Shown one piece after another: positions 25,179 through 33,190 of a stretch of 43,192 nucleotides of DNA (positions within the stretch are counted from its first letter, which is position 1; each line of letters opens with the position of its first letter). The notes beneath the pieces are model-generated. The model saw only the letters and a list, made by a program, of their open reading frames with translations, was not told where the DNA came from and searched no databases. Made by a program: the position numbers and the translations under genes. Origin of the DNA: JAEUMY01 sp031394355 (GTDB taxonomy: Bacteria; Pseudomonadota; Gammaproteobacteria; Burkholderiales; Usitatibacteraceae); NCBI GenBank assembly GCA_031394355.1, contig JANNSU010000017.1, positions 1 through 43,192 on the forward strand. Reading direction: 5' to 3'.

Positions 25179-25937
25179 TCAATGACGGAGTTTGTATCCT
25201 GATTCTAGCAGCCAGACTGTAACCGCAGATACCAGCAGAAATGCCAGCGTCGCCACACCGAGGGAAAACCAGGGCGAGACATCAGCATGACCAAAGAAAC
25301 CGAAGCGGAATCCATCGATGAGATAAAAGAACGGATTCAGATGCGAGACCAACTGCCAGGCGGGTGACAGCCCCTGGATTGAGTAGAAAACGCCCGACAG
25401 AAAAGTGAGCGGCATGATGATGAAATTCTGAAATGCAGCCATCTGGTCAAACTTGTCTGCCCACAGACCCGCAATGATGCCCATCGCCCCCAACAGGCCG
25501 CTACCAAGGAAAGCAAAGACCAACGCCCAGATCGGCTCACGCAGGGGCACGTCTGCCATCAGCATGGCCACCAGGAATACGCCCGCACCGACGGCCATCG
25601 CCCTCACCATTGCAGCAATGAGGTAGGCCCAGTAGATGTTCCAGTGCGAGAGCGGAGGCAGGAGGATGAACAATATGTTGCCGGTGATCTTGGACTGGAT
25701 CAGGCTGGAAGAGCTGTTGGCAAATGCGTTCTGGAGCATGGACATCATGGCCAGACCCGGGACCAGAAATTGGGCGTAACTCACACCGGGAAACGGCTCT
25801 GCCGTGGCCCGCAATGCCTGAGAAAAAATCAACAGATACAGAACTGCTGTCAGCACCGGCGCAGCAACGGTCTGGAAGGCCACCTTCCAGAAACGCAGCA
25901 CCTCCTTGTACAACAAGGTCCGAAAGCCAATTCCCAT
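25179..25937 (-). CDS. ABC-2 type transporter permease (YadH-like)
   Basis: A 252-residue inner-membrane protein with six predicted membrane helices, of the ABC-2 exporter family. The substrate is unknown. Conserved segments include VPGLAMMSMLQNAFAN and the LTFLSGVFYSIQGLSPAWQ signature typical of the YadH/NodJ type. It lies 2 bp after its ATPase and before ibaG. Its place after the mla genes is common in betaproteobacteria and suggests an envelope-related role, but this is inference. Confidence 0.9.
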   Translation of the reverse strand: MGIGFRTLLYKEVLRFWKVAFQTVAAPVLTAVLYLLIFSQALRATAEPFPGVSYAQFLVPGLAMMSMLQNAFANSSSSLIQSKITGNILFILLPPLSHWNIYWAYLIAAMVRAMAVGAGVFLVAMLMADVPLREPIWALVFAFLGSGLLGAMGIIAGLWADKFDQMAAFQNFIIMPLTFLSGVFYSIQGLSPAWQLVSHLNPFFYLIDGFRFGFFGHADVSPWFSLGVATLAFLLVSAVTVWLLESGYKLRH

Positions 25938-25939
25938 GG

Positions 25940-26845
25940 TCAGTGAGTTTTCATGACGTGGAGGAAGACCTCTTCGAGATCGGGCTCGGTCACTTCCATG
26001 CGGCGGATTTCCAGACCCTGTGAACGAAGTCTCGCCAAAAGTGGCTCCACTTCGGAAAAATCATGCAATACAAACTCCGCCCAGCCTTCTTTCGTTTCTC
26101 TCGCCTGGGCCAGCATGTCCGCAGGAAGGGGCCGATCCAGCATGACTCGGAGAACGCGGTCCGAAAATGCAGAAAGCAGATCCTCAGTCCGCTCCAGGGC
26201 GACGACCCGGCCCTGCTTCATCATTGCAATTCGTTTGCAGAGTTGCTGGGCTTCTTCCAGATAATGTGTTGTCAAAAGGATGGTATGCCCCGCGATGTTG
26301 AGTTCGCGAACGAATGCCCACAAAGTCTGCCGCAATTCGACATCCACCCCTGCAGTCGGCTCATCCAGCACGATTACGGGCGGGCGGTGCACAAGCGCCT
26401 GCGCAACCAGCACGCGGCGTTTCATGCCACCTGACAACTGGCGCATATTGCTGTCCGCCTTGGACTCCAGCGCAAGTCTGTGCAGCAACTCATCCACCCA
26501 AGCCGTCAGGGAAGCGGTTCGGGCAATGCCGAAATAGCCCGCTTGAATGAACAAAGTCTCGCGGACTGAAAAGAAAGGGTCAAAGACAATTTCCTGCGGA
26601 ACGATACCCAGCAAGGATCGAGCAAGCCTGAAGTCTGCCCGCACATCGTGCCCCATCACCGCCAGCGTCCCTGCGTCCGGCCTTACCAAGCCACCCAGCG
26701 CGCTGATGAGCGTCGTCTTGCCGGCACCGTTGGGACCAAGGAGGGCAAAAAATTCTCCTTCGTCGACCTCGAAAGAAACCTGATCCAGGGCCTTCAGACT
26801 TCCAAACTGCTTTTCGACACCCTTGATGCTGACAGCCGCGGTCAT
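25940..26845 (-). CDS. ABC transporter ATP-binding protein (YadG-like)
   Basis: A 301-residue ATPase with Walker A GPNGAGKTT, signature LSGGMKRR, Walker B VIVLDEPTAGVD and a C-terminal extension as in ABC-2/DrrA-type exporters. It pairs with the adjacent permease. Its ATG overlaps the mlaB stop by a few bases, so it is translationally linked to the Mla genes. Confidence 0.92.
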   Translation of the reverse strand: MTAAVSIKGVEKQFGSLKALDQVSFEVDEGEFFALLGPNGAGKTTLISALGGLVRPDAGTLAVMGHDVRADFRLARSLLGIVPQEIVFDPFFSVRETLFIQAGYFGIARTASLTAWVDELLHRLALESKADSNMRQLSGGMKRRVLVAQALVHRPPVIVLDEPTAGVDVELRQTLWAFVRELNIAGHTILLTTHYLEEAQQLCKRIAMMKQGRVVALERTEDLLSAFSDRVLRVMLDRPLPADMLAQARETKEGWAEFVLHDFSEVEPLLARLRSQGLEIRRMEVTEPDLEEVFLHVMKTH

Positions 26846-27150
26846 CCCGTGCAGGCACCGCTGACGCTGTGTGGCTGCACGATATCAGTCACGCCATACA
26901 GCTCAGCGAGGGAGGCCAGCGGTGCGGGAAGATTGATGAACTGGATGCGCCGCTTGAGTCGATCCGCCTCTCGGCGCCAGCGCAACAACAACGCGACTGC
27001 AGAAGAATCCACTTCACCCACTCGAGACAGGTCGATGAACAGACAATCCGGAAGATCTGCACGCGCCGTGAACGCGGCCGTTTGCGCCAAAATTTCAGGG
27101 AGGTGCTCGAAGGTTAGGTCACCCTCCAGCTGGAGGGACTCTGCATTCAT
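26842..27150 (-). CDS. mlaB: Mla pathway STAS-domain protein MlaB
   Basis: A 102-residue STAS protein that binds the MlaF ATPase and stabilises the MlaFEDB complex. The DLSRVGEVDSSAVALLLRW segment carries the Asp-Ser-Ser motif of the STAS helix. It lies 6 bp after mlaC and overlaps the YadG-like ATPase. Confidence 0.88.
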   Translation of the reverse strand: MNAESLQLEGDLTFEHLPEILAQTAAFTARADLPDCLFIDLSRVGEVDSSAVALLLRWRREADRLKRRIQFINLPAPLASLAELYGVTDIVQPHSVSGACTG

Positions 27151-27156
27151 GGCTGA

Positions 27157-27780
27157 CTACTTCTTTGCGCTGCTCTGCGCCGACTTTGCGTTACGGTCGG
27201 ACAATATTTTGATGAGCCCGTCAATTCCACTCTTGCGGACTTCCTCGCCAAACGTGCTCCGGTAGTTGGTGACAAGGCTCACTCCATCGACCACGATGTC
27301 GTATGCCCTCCAGCCCTTGTCCGTCTTGGCCATGCTGTAGTCGATCGGAATGGGCTGGCCACCCTGCTGGTTGATTTGTGTCTTGACCACCGTCTCCGTG
27401 TCACCGGCTGTTAACTTGGATGGCTTCACTTCAATGACTTGGTTTCGGTACTGGGTGAGTGAAGTGGAGTAGGTCCGGACAAGCAGGGTACGAAACTCCC
27501 GCGTCAAGGCCTCCTTTTGCACATCGGTGGCGTCTCGCCAGGCCCGGCCAACGGCCAGCTGCGTCATTCGAGCAAAATCAAAGTTTGGGAGCACCTTTTC
27601 TTCGGCAAGCAGAACAATCTTTCGCGTATCCCCGGACGCCAGATCCTTGTCCGCCTTGATGATGTTCAGCACATCCGTGGTGGTGCGCCGGACCAGCTCA
27701 TCCGGCCCGATCTCCTGTGCCTGTGCCAGGCCAACGAGTGAGGCAAGAATGATTGCGGAAGCTGACTTGACATTCAACAT
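27157..27780 (-). CDS. mlaC: Periplasmic phospholipid-binding protein MlaC
   Basis: MlaC shuttles phospholipid between outer- and inner-membrane Mla complexes. The 207-residue protein has a signal peptide (ASAIILASLVGLAQAQ, cleavage near residue 22) and the Tol-Tol-Ttg2 family body with DFARMTQLAVGRAWRDA and GWRAYDIVVDGVSLVTNYR. ACAGGA precedes the ATG, and a palindrome copy lies just upstream of that. Confidence 0.94.
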   Translation of the reverse strand: MLNVKSASAIILASLVGLAQAQEIGPDELVRRTTTDVLNIIKADKDLASGDTRKIVLLAEEKVLPNFDFARMTQLAVGRAWRDATDVQKEALTREFRTLLVRTYSTSLTQYRNQVIEVKPSKLTAGDTETVVKTQINQQGGQPIPIDYSMAKTDKGWRAYDIVVDGVSLVTNYRSTFGEEVRKSGIDGLIKILSDRNAKSAQSSAKK

Positions 27781-27799
27781 ATTGGAATCCTGTCTGATT

Positions 27800-27811
27800 G
27801 CGAATATTCGC
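27800..27811. repeat. GCGAATATTCGC palindrome, copy 7
   Basis: A perfect copy in the 58-bp mlaD-mlaC gap, 19 bp upstream of the mlaC ATG and directly before its ribosome-binding site. Confidence 0.95.
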
Positions 27812-27838
27812 GCACGTACTAATGCAAAGTGACCGAGG

Positions 27839-28303
27839 CTACTTGCCGCCTTCGGCAGCTTTGCTGAAAAGGAACTGGCCGATCAACTTCTCGAGGACAA
27901 CGGCCGACTGCGTGAGCACGATCTTGTCTCCTTCTTTCAGCAAGGTGACATCGCCTCCTGCATCAATGCCGAGAAACTGCTCGCCCAACAGACCTGAAGT
28001 CAATATGGCTGCGCTGCTGTCTTTTGGAAACTTGTAGCGCTTGTCCAATGCCAGTACGACGGATGCCTGGAACCGGTCATTGTCAAAATTGATCTCATGC
28101 ACTCGGCCTACCAGCACGCCGGAGCTGCGAACCGGCGCACGGACTTTCAGTCCGCCAATATTTTCGAACCTGGCTTCGACCTTATAGGTCTCCTTCACGT
28201 TTTCGGCACCAAGATTTCCCGCCTTCAATGCCAGCAAAAGCAGGGCTGCGAAGCCGGCAAACAGGAATACCCCTACCCAAAGATCGTATTTATTGCGTTC
28301 CAT
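27839..28303 (-). CDS. mlaD: Mla MCE-domain protein MlaD
   Basis: MlaD forms the hexameric MCE ring on the periplasmic side of the inner membrane. The 154 residues contain an N-terminal membrane helix (LWVGVFLFAGFAALLLLALKAG) and one MCE domain with FENIGGLKVRAPVRSSGVLVG and GLLGEQFLGID. It follows mlaE after 33 bp. Confidence 0.95.
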   Translation of the reverse strand: MERNKYDLWVGVFLFAGFAALLLLALKAGNLGAENVKETYKVEARFENIGGLKVRAPVRSSGVLVGRVHEINFDNDRFQASVVLALDKRYKFPKDSSAAILTSGLLGEQFLGIDAGGDVTLLKEGDKIVLTQSAVVLEKLIGQFLFSKAAEGGK

Positions 28304-28336
28304 GACACCCTCAGATCGCCGTCGAGGCGGTTTTGT

Positions 28337-29134
28337 TCAAAGCAGCGGCTTCACCATGAATGCCGTCAATACTAAATCAAGTGCAAGAATCGTCAGCGCC
28401 GAAGTGACCACTGTGCGGGTAGTCGCCCTGGACACCCCCTCAGCAGTCGGCGCCGCGTCGAATCCTTCGAAAGTTGCGATACACGCCACCGCGAATCCGA
28501 ACACGATGCTCTTGACCACGCCATTCATGACGTCGTAGTACCAATCGACCTTGGACTGCATTTGCGACCAGAAGACGCCGCTGTCTACGCCGATGAGCAC
28601 CACACCCACGAGGAAACCGCCAAATATGCCCATGGCCGAAAACAGGGCTGCAAGCAGCGGCATGGATATCACGCCTCCCCAGAATCGAGGGGCGATTACG
28701 CGCGCAATCGGATTCACGGCCATGATGTCCATCGCCTTCAACTGTTCCGTTGCTTTCATGAGCCCGATTTCGGCCGTCACGGCAGAGCCGGCACGGCTTG
28801 CGAACAACAGTCCGGTCACCACCGGCCCCAATTCACGTACCAGGGAAAGCGCTACCAGCACACCCAATGTTTCTTCGGCGCCGTAGTTTTGAAGGGTCTG
28901 GTAGCCCTGAAGGCCCAATACCATGCCGACGAAGAGCCCGGACACCATGATGATGACCAAGGACTGAACACCGCTGAAATACACCTCGCGAATCGTGAGC
29001 GGCAGGCGCCGGAAGCTGGGGCCGGAATTGATTAGCACCAGAAAGAAAAAGCGGCACATGACCCCGCCGCGCCAGACCATGTCTATCGCCTTGGCACCCA
29101 GTTGCTCAAGCTTGTCTCTGATTCCGGTCAGCAC
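28337..29134 (-). CDS. mlaE: Mla permease MlaE
   Basis: MlaE is the membrane subunit of the phospholipid transporter. The 265-residue protein shows the family segments SGLFVGMVLGLQGYQTL, GPVVTGLLFASRAGSAVTAEIG and IAPRFWGGVISMPLLA, with about five hydrophobic helices. The start is a GTG at 29132-29134 with only a weak ribosome-binding site; a later ATG at 29080 is a less likely alternative. It follows mlaF after 31 bp. Confidence 0.94.
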   Translation of the reverse strand: MLTGIRDKLEQLGAKAIDMVWRGGVMCRFFFLVLINSGPSFRRLPLTIREVYFSGVQSLVIIMVSGLFVGMVLGLQGYQTLQNYGAEETLGVLVALSLVRELGPVVTGLLFASRAGSAVTAEIGLMKATEQLKAMDIMAVNPIARVIAPRFWGGVISMPLLAALFSAMGIFGGFLVGVVLIGVDSGVFWSQMQSKVDWYYDVMNGVVKSIVFGFAVACIATFEGFDAAPTAEGVSRATTRTVVTSALTILALDLVLTAFMVKPLL

Positions 29135-29165
29135 AATTGATAAGTCTCGTTGTTCAAGGCTGCGA

Positions 29166-29972
29166 TCATAGTGTCAGCCCAAGTTCGGCTGCATAGTCAC
29201 GTGCTGGATAGTGGAACGGTACAGGGCCGTCGGGCTCACCCCGTACGAACTGACGAACGAACGGAAGATCTGAGTGGCGAATTTCAGCAGGAGTTCCCTC
29301 CCCCACCACCCGGCCCTCGGAAACGAAGTACACGTAGTCCACAATTTGCAGTGACTCTTGTACGTCATGCGTCACAACAATGGATGTCGCGCCAAGCGCA
29401 TCGTTGAGCCTTCGGATCAGTTGGCCAATCACGCCCAGCGCCATCGGATCCAGCCCCGCAAACGGTTCGTCATACATCACCAGCATGGGATCCAGAGCGA
29501 CCGCCCGGGCCAGAGCCACCCGTCTCGCCATGCCCCCGGACAGCTCAGCCGGAAGCAGCTGGCTGGCCCCACGCAGCCCTACCGAGTTCAACTTCAGCAT
29601 GACCAGATCGTGAATGACATCCTCTGGCAGTTCTGTGTTCTCCCGTAGCTGAAAGGCCACGTTGTCAAAAACTGTCATGTCCGTAAACAGGGCGCCGAAC
29701 TGGAACAGCATTCCCATCTTGCGGCGCAGTGAGTACAGCCCATCCTTGTCCAGCCCGGACAGCGCAATGCCGTCCACCATGACCTCGCCACGCTTTGGCC
29801 GTATTTGCCCGCAGATCAGACGCAGCAGGGTAGTCTTGCCACAACCGGATCCGCCCATGATGGCGACGACCTTGCCGCGTGGAATGCGCAGACTGATGTT
29901 CTCGAGAATCAGGCGCTTGCCGTAGGCAAAGTCCACTGCCTCAATTTCGACAAGATAGTCAGTCGATGTCAC
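29166..29972 (-). CDS. mlaF: Mla ATP-binding protein MlaF
   Basis: MlaF powers phospholipid transport in the Mla system. The 268 residues have Walker A GGSGCGKTT, signature LSGGMARR, Walker B LVMYDEPFAGLD and the H-loop VVTHD. The C-terminal extension fits MlaF, where it contacts MlaB. It is the first gene of mlaFEDCB, transcribed away from the response regulator gene across a 143-bp divergent region. Confidence 0.95.
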   Translation of the reverse strand: MTSTDYLVEIEAVDFAYGKRLILENISLRIPRGKVVAIMGGSGCGKTTLLRLICGQIRPKRGEVMVDGIALSGLDKDGLYSLRRKMGMLFQFGALFTDMTVFDNVAFQLRENTELPEDVIHDLVMLKLNSVGLRGASQLLPAELSGGMARRVALARAVALDPMLVMYDEPFAGLDPMALGVIGQLIRRLNDALGATSIVVTHDVQESLQIVDYVYFVSEGRVVGEGTPAEIRHSDLPFVRQFVRGEPDGPVPFHYPARDYAAELGLTL

Positions 29973-30077
29973 ACAACATTCCGGGAATTGGCGAGTGCGA
30001 ATGATAGCAGTTGTCTACTTCTGCGCCTGCTGGTGCACTATTGGCCTCCGGTCATCTCCAATCAGAGTGATCGACCC

Positions 30078-30083
30078 TATAAT
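30078..30083 (+). promoter_or_regulatory. Possible -10 box of the response regulator gene
   Basis: A perfect TATAAT lies 32 bp upstream of the ATG at 30116 in the mlaF/regulator divergent region. No good -35 is found at 16-18 bp spacing. GGAGGAG just before the ATG is a strong ribosome-binding site. Confidence 0.4.
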
Positions 30084-30115
30084 TCGACAGCCAACAGCAA
30101 AGCGGAGGAGCGGGC

Positions 30116-31531
30116 ATGGAGCCGCCATACTTGATCATCGTTGACGACGACCCGTTGATACGCGAGTCGTTGCAGTTTGTGCTGGCTGGCGAATTCCGCA
30201 TATCCGGCCACGAGACCCGTGCTGCCGCGATAGATTGGCTTCGGCAAAGCGAGGTCAAACCCGAGTTGGCGCTGATCGATCTTGGTTTGCCGCCCACCCC
30301 CGCGCTACCCAATGAGGGATTCAGACTGATCAATGATCTGTTGGCGCATGCGCCGAATATTCGCATCCTGGTGTTGTCCGGCCAGAATGAAGAATCCAAT
30401 GCAAGGCGCGCGCGCGCTCTGGGTGCCGTCGACCTGGTACCCAAGCCAGTTTCGCCAGACAAGCTGCTTGGCCTTTTGAAACGAACCCTCAAGATCAGCT
30501 CAACCGAGCTTGATGCCAGGCTCCTGCTGGGCGATAGTCCGCCCATGATGAAACTCCGCAGCCAGATTGATCTGTATGCGGCGTCAGTCTTTCCGACTCT
30601 TATCGAAGGCGAATCGGGTAGTGGCAAAGAGCGGGTGGCCAGCGCCCTCCACCAACTGAGCCCACGATCGCATCTGCCATTCCTGGCGCTTAACTGCGCG
30701 GCCATCTCGGCAACGCTGGTCGAGCCGACGCTGTTCGGTCATGCAAAGGGGGCGTTTACCGGCGCCGCCTCAGCGAAGGCCGGGTACTTCGAGGACGCAG
30801 GCGAAGGAACGCTGTTTCTGGACGAAGTGGGAGAGCTCCCCCTGGATTTGCAGCCGAAGCTGCTTCGCGTTCTTGAAAACGGCGAATATCAGCGCGTGGG
30901 TGAAACCCAGACCAGAAAGGCGCGGGCAAGAATCGTGGCCGCCACGAACCGCGACCTGAAAGCCGAGGTCAGGGCGGGTCGCTTCCGGGCAGACCTTTAC
31001 CATCGTCTCTCAGTCTTTGCGATTGCAGTTCCGCCGCTTCGTGAACTTGGCCGCGACAAACTGTTGCTCATGGAACACTTCAGGAGCCAGTTTGCAAATC
31101 AACACGGCACAGCGCCGTTTTCACTCAGCCGCAGTGGCGAGGAGGCTTGGCTCGCCTACCCATTTCCAGGCAATACTCGAGAACTCAAGAATATTGTGAT
31201 TCGCCTCGTTGCGAAACACACGGGATATCAAGTCGGCCCAGAGGAACTAAAGGCGGAGTTCGAGACCGGGACAACGTCTGACGATGGCAGTACAGCGCCC
31301 CAGAACTATGCGAGTAACGCAAAGCAACGTCTGCTTTCAGAGCCAGGGTTCAGCCTCGACAAGGCGATGGCAGAGCTGGAACACCATTTTCTGGATGCGG
31401 CGCTGGATATCTCGGAAGGCAACATTTCGAAGGCAGCCAGGCTGCTCGGGCTCTCTCGCAGCACGCTTTACAGCAGACTGGAGGCAGCCGGCCGTCTGCC
31501 TGACAAAGCGGGTGATAAACTCATAGAGTGA
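30116..31531 (+). CDS. Sigma54-type response regulator (NtrC family, PrsR-like receiver)
   Basis: A 471-residue regulator. The N-terminal receiver has acidic residues 10-12 and the phosphorylation site Asp55 in LIDLGLPP, and includes a short proline-rich insertion (PPTPALPNEG) as in PrsR-type regulators. The AAA+ domain has Walker A GESGSGKE (165-172), the sigma54-contacting GAFTGA (212-217) and Walker B TLFLDE (232-237). A Fis-type helix-turn-helix (NISKAARLLGLSRSTLYSRL) lies at the C-terminus. No histidine kinase is adjacent. It is followed by mshM after 43 bp, so it may control the pilus genes; this is inference. It also contains a one-mismatch copy of the palindrome. Confidence 0.9.
   Translation: MEPPYLIIVDDDPLIRESLQFVLAGEFRISGHETRAAAIDWLRQSEVKPELALIDLGLPPTPALPNEGFRLINDLLAHAPNIRILVLSGQNEESNARRARALGAVDLVPKPVSPDKLLGLLKRTLKISSTELDARLLLGDSPPMMKLRSQIDLYAASVFPTLIEGESGSGKERVASALHQLSPRSHLPFLALNCAAISATLVEPTLFGHAKGAFTGAASAKAGYFEDAGEGTLFLDEVGELPLDLQPKLLRVLENGEYQRVGETQTRKARARIVAATNRDLKAEVRAGRFRADLYHRLSVFAIAVPPLRELGRDKLLLMEHFRSQFANQHGTAPFSLSRSGEEAWLAYPFPGNTRELKNIVIRLVAKHTGYQVGPEELKAEFETGTTSDDGSTAPQNYASNAKQRLLSEPGFSLDKAMAELEHHFLDAALDISEGNISKAARLLGLSRSTLYSRLEAAGRLPDKAGDKLIE
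30353..30364. repeat. GCGAATATTCGC palindrome, imperfect copy
   Basis: CCGAATATTCGC differs at one base from the 12-bp palindrome and keeps the central ten bases. It lies in the regulator gene and is read Pro-Asn-Ile-Arg, the same frame as the copies in hisE and the MshI-like gene. Confidence 0.7.
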
Positions 31532-31574
31532 TTCAGCCCTTTTTCTACGTAAAGCCCAGCCCCGCAAACCTCCG

Positions 31575-33050
31575 ATGACAATCTACCTGGAACATTTCGG
31601 ACTGCGCGAGGCCCCATTCAGGATCACTCCCCATACCGAGTTTTTCTTCGCCGGTGCGAACCGCGGAGAGACGCTTGAAGCACTGATCTATTCCATCACC
31701 TCAGGCGAGGGCATCGTCAAAGTGGTGGGAGAAGTAGGCAGCGGCAAGACCATGCTTTGCCGTGTTCTCATGGAGCGGCTTCCTGCCAGCGTTGAAACGA
31801 TCTACCTTGTCGTGCCCAGCCTGTCCCGGGACGAGATGTTGGCGGTCGTCGCGGGCGATCTTGGAATCGATACGACGGGCTCCAACACTACCAAGGTGAT
31901 CCGCGCGCTGCAGACTCGCCTGATTGAGATGCACGAGCAGGGTAAACAGGTCGTTGCGCTGATTGATGAGGCGCATGCCATGCCTACGGAAACGCTTGAA
32001 GAGATCCGGCTGCTGTCAAATCTCGAAACCAGTCAGCACAAGTTGATGCAAATCGTGCTGTTCGGCCAGCCAGAGCTGGACCAGCACCTGTCCCAGCCCA
32101 ACATGCGCCAACTGAAGGAGAGAATTACCCACGCCTTCAAGTTGCTTCCGCTGCCTGCGCGAGACATCAGGGACTATCTTGGGTTTCGCCTTCGGGCAGC
32201 CGGTTACAAGGGGCCTGATCTCTTCAGCAAGGAAGCACTTGCGCTGATTTCCGAAGCATCAGAGGGGCTCACCCGGCGCATCAATATCTACGCAGACAAG
32301 ACCCTTCTTGCCGCCTATGCGGAGGGCACACACACCATTACCGCAGATCATGCGCGTGCGGCAATCAACGATACGCAGATCATCGCGCCAGCAACGCCTG
32401 TCGTGAGACGCGGGGAAAAATGGCTTTATGCTGCGGTCGGTTGCGTGGCTGGCTTGGCACTCGGACATGTGGCCGGGAACTACTTTCAGTTGAACTTGCC
32501 GGCAGGCTCAGGCCAAGCCGAGAGCGCCACAACGAAGAAGCCACTGGCGGATACGGCACCGAAAGCGCCCACCCAAACTGGTTTGCCACCCAAGGCAGAG
32601 CCTGACCAATCGCCGACACCCTCCAGTACCGTCCGCACAGAGTCCGCGCCAGGCGTGACCGCACTCGATGTGCAAAAGCCGCCTGCCGACCTCAAGGTCG
32701 CCACGAATGACGCCTCAAGTTGGCTGGCCACACGAATTCAAAACGATGCCGCCCGGCTCGCCGAGTCCCCGGCAAACCGCTGGACCATTCAGATGATGAT
32801 CGCCGATCAAGCGGAGGGGGTCGCCATTGAGGGTTTTGTCACAGAGGCCGGCAGACAGCTAGGCAGGGATTCCCTTCTTCTTTACGCGACGGGCGCAGGT
32901 GAAAAGCTCAAGGTCGGCGTAGTGTTTGGAGAATTTGGCAGCCGCAAGGAGGCACAAAGCGAGCTTGGGAAGCTCCCCGCCAGACTCAGCCAGTTCCGCC
33001 CCTATGCAAGGAGTTTTCAAGCTGTTCGGGAAGACATCAAGACTCGATAG
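31575..33050 (+). CDS. mshM: MSHA biogenesis ATPase MshM (ExeA-like) with C-terminal SPOR-like domain
   Basis: A 491-residue AAA ATPase of the ExeA/GspA family, which assists assembly or transport of secretins across peptidoglycan. Walker A GEVGSGKT is at residues 52-59 and Walker B VVALIDEAH at about 126-134. A membrane helix lies at about 283-300, followed by a proline/threonine-rich linker and a C-terminal region (WTIQMMIAD through FGSRKEAQSELGKLP) resembling a peptidoglycan-binding SPOR domain. It lies before the secretin gene, as expected. Confidence 0.85.
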   Translation: MTIYLEHFGLREAPFRITPHTEFFFAGANRGETLEALIYSITSGEGIVKVVGEVGSGKTMLCRVLMERLPASVETIYLVVPSLSRDEMLAVVAGDLGIDTTGSNTTKVIRALQTRLIEMHEQGKQVVALIDEAHAMPTETLEEIRLLSNLETSQHKLMQIVLFGQPELDQHLSQPNMRQLKERITHAFKLLPLPARDIRDYLGFRLRAAGYKGPDLFSKEALALISEASEGLTRRINIYADKTLLAAYAEGTHTITADHARAAINDTQIIAPATPVVRRGEKWLYAAVGCVAGLALGHVAGNYFQLNLPAGSGQAESATTKKPLADTAPKAPTQTGLPPKAEPDQSPTPSSTVRTESAPGVTALDVQKPPADLKVATNDASSWLATRIQNDAARLAESPANRWTIQMMIADQAEGVAIEGFVTEAGRQLGRDSLLLYATGAGEKLKVGVVFGEFGSRKEAQSELGKLPARLSQFRPYARSFQAVREDIKTR

Positions 33051-33190
33051 CGACGGCAGACCAATCGAATTCGCCTTAACTGATTGCTTTTACTCAGATA
33101 AGTATTTATAAAGTTACTTTCACAAACACAGCTAACCCTTTCTGCTGCCTTGATAAAGGGGCTGCTACTTCCCACTTTCTGGCCCGATCT

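Noticed and set aside
30031..30045. Sigma54 promoter upstream of the response regulator
   Set aside because: A GG-N10-GC spacing exists, but both conserved blocks have several mismatches; the TATAAT further down is a better candidate.
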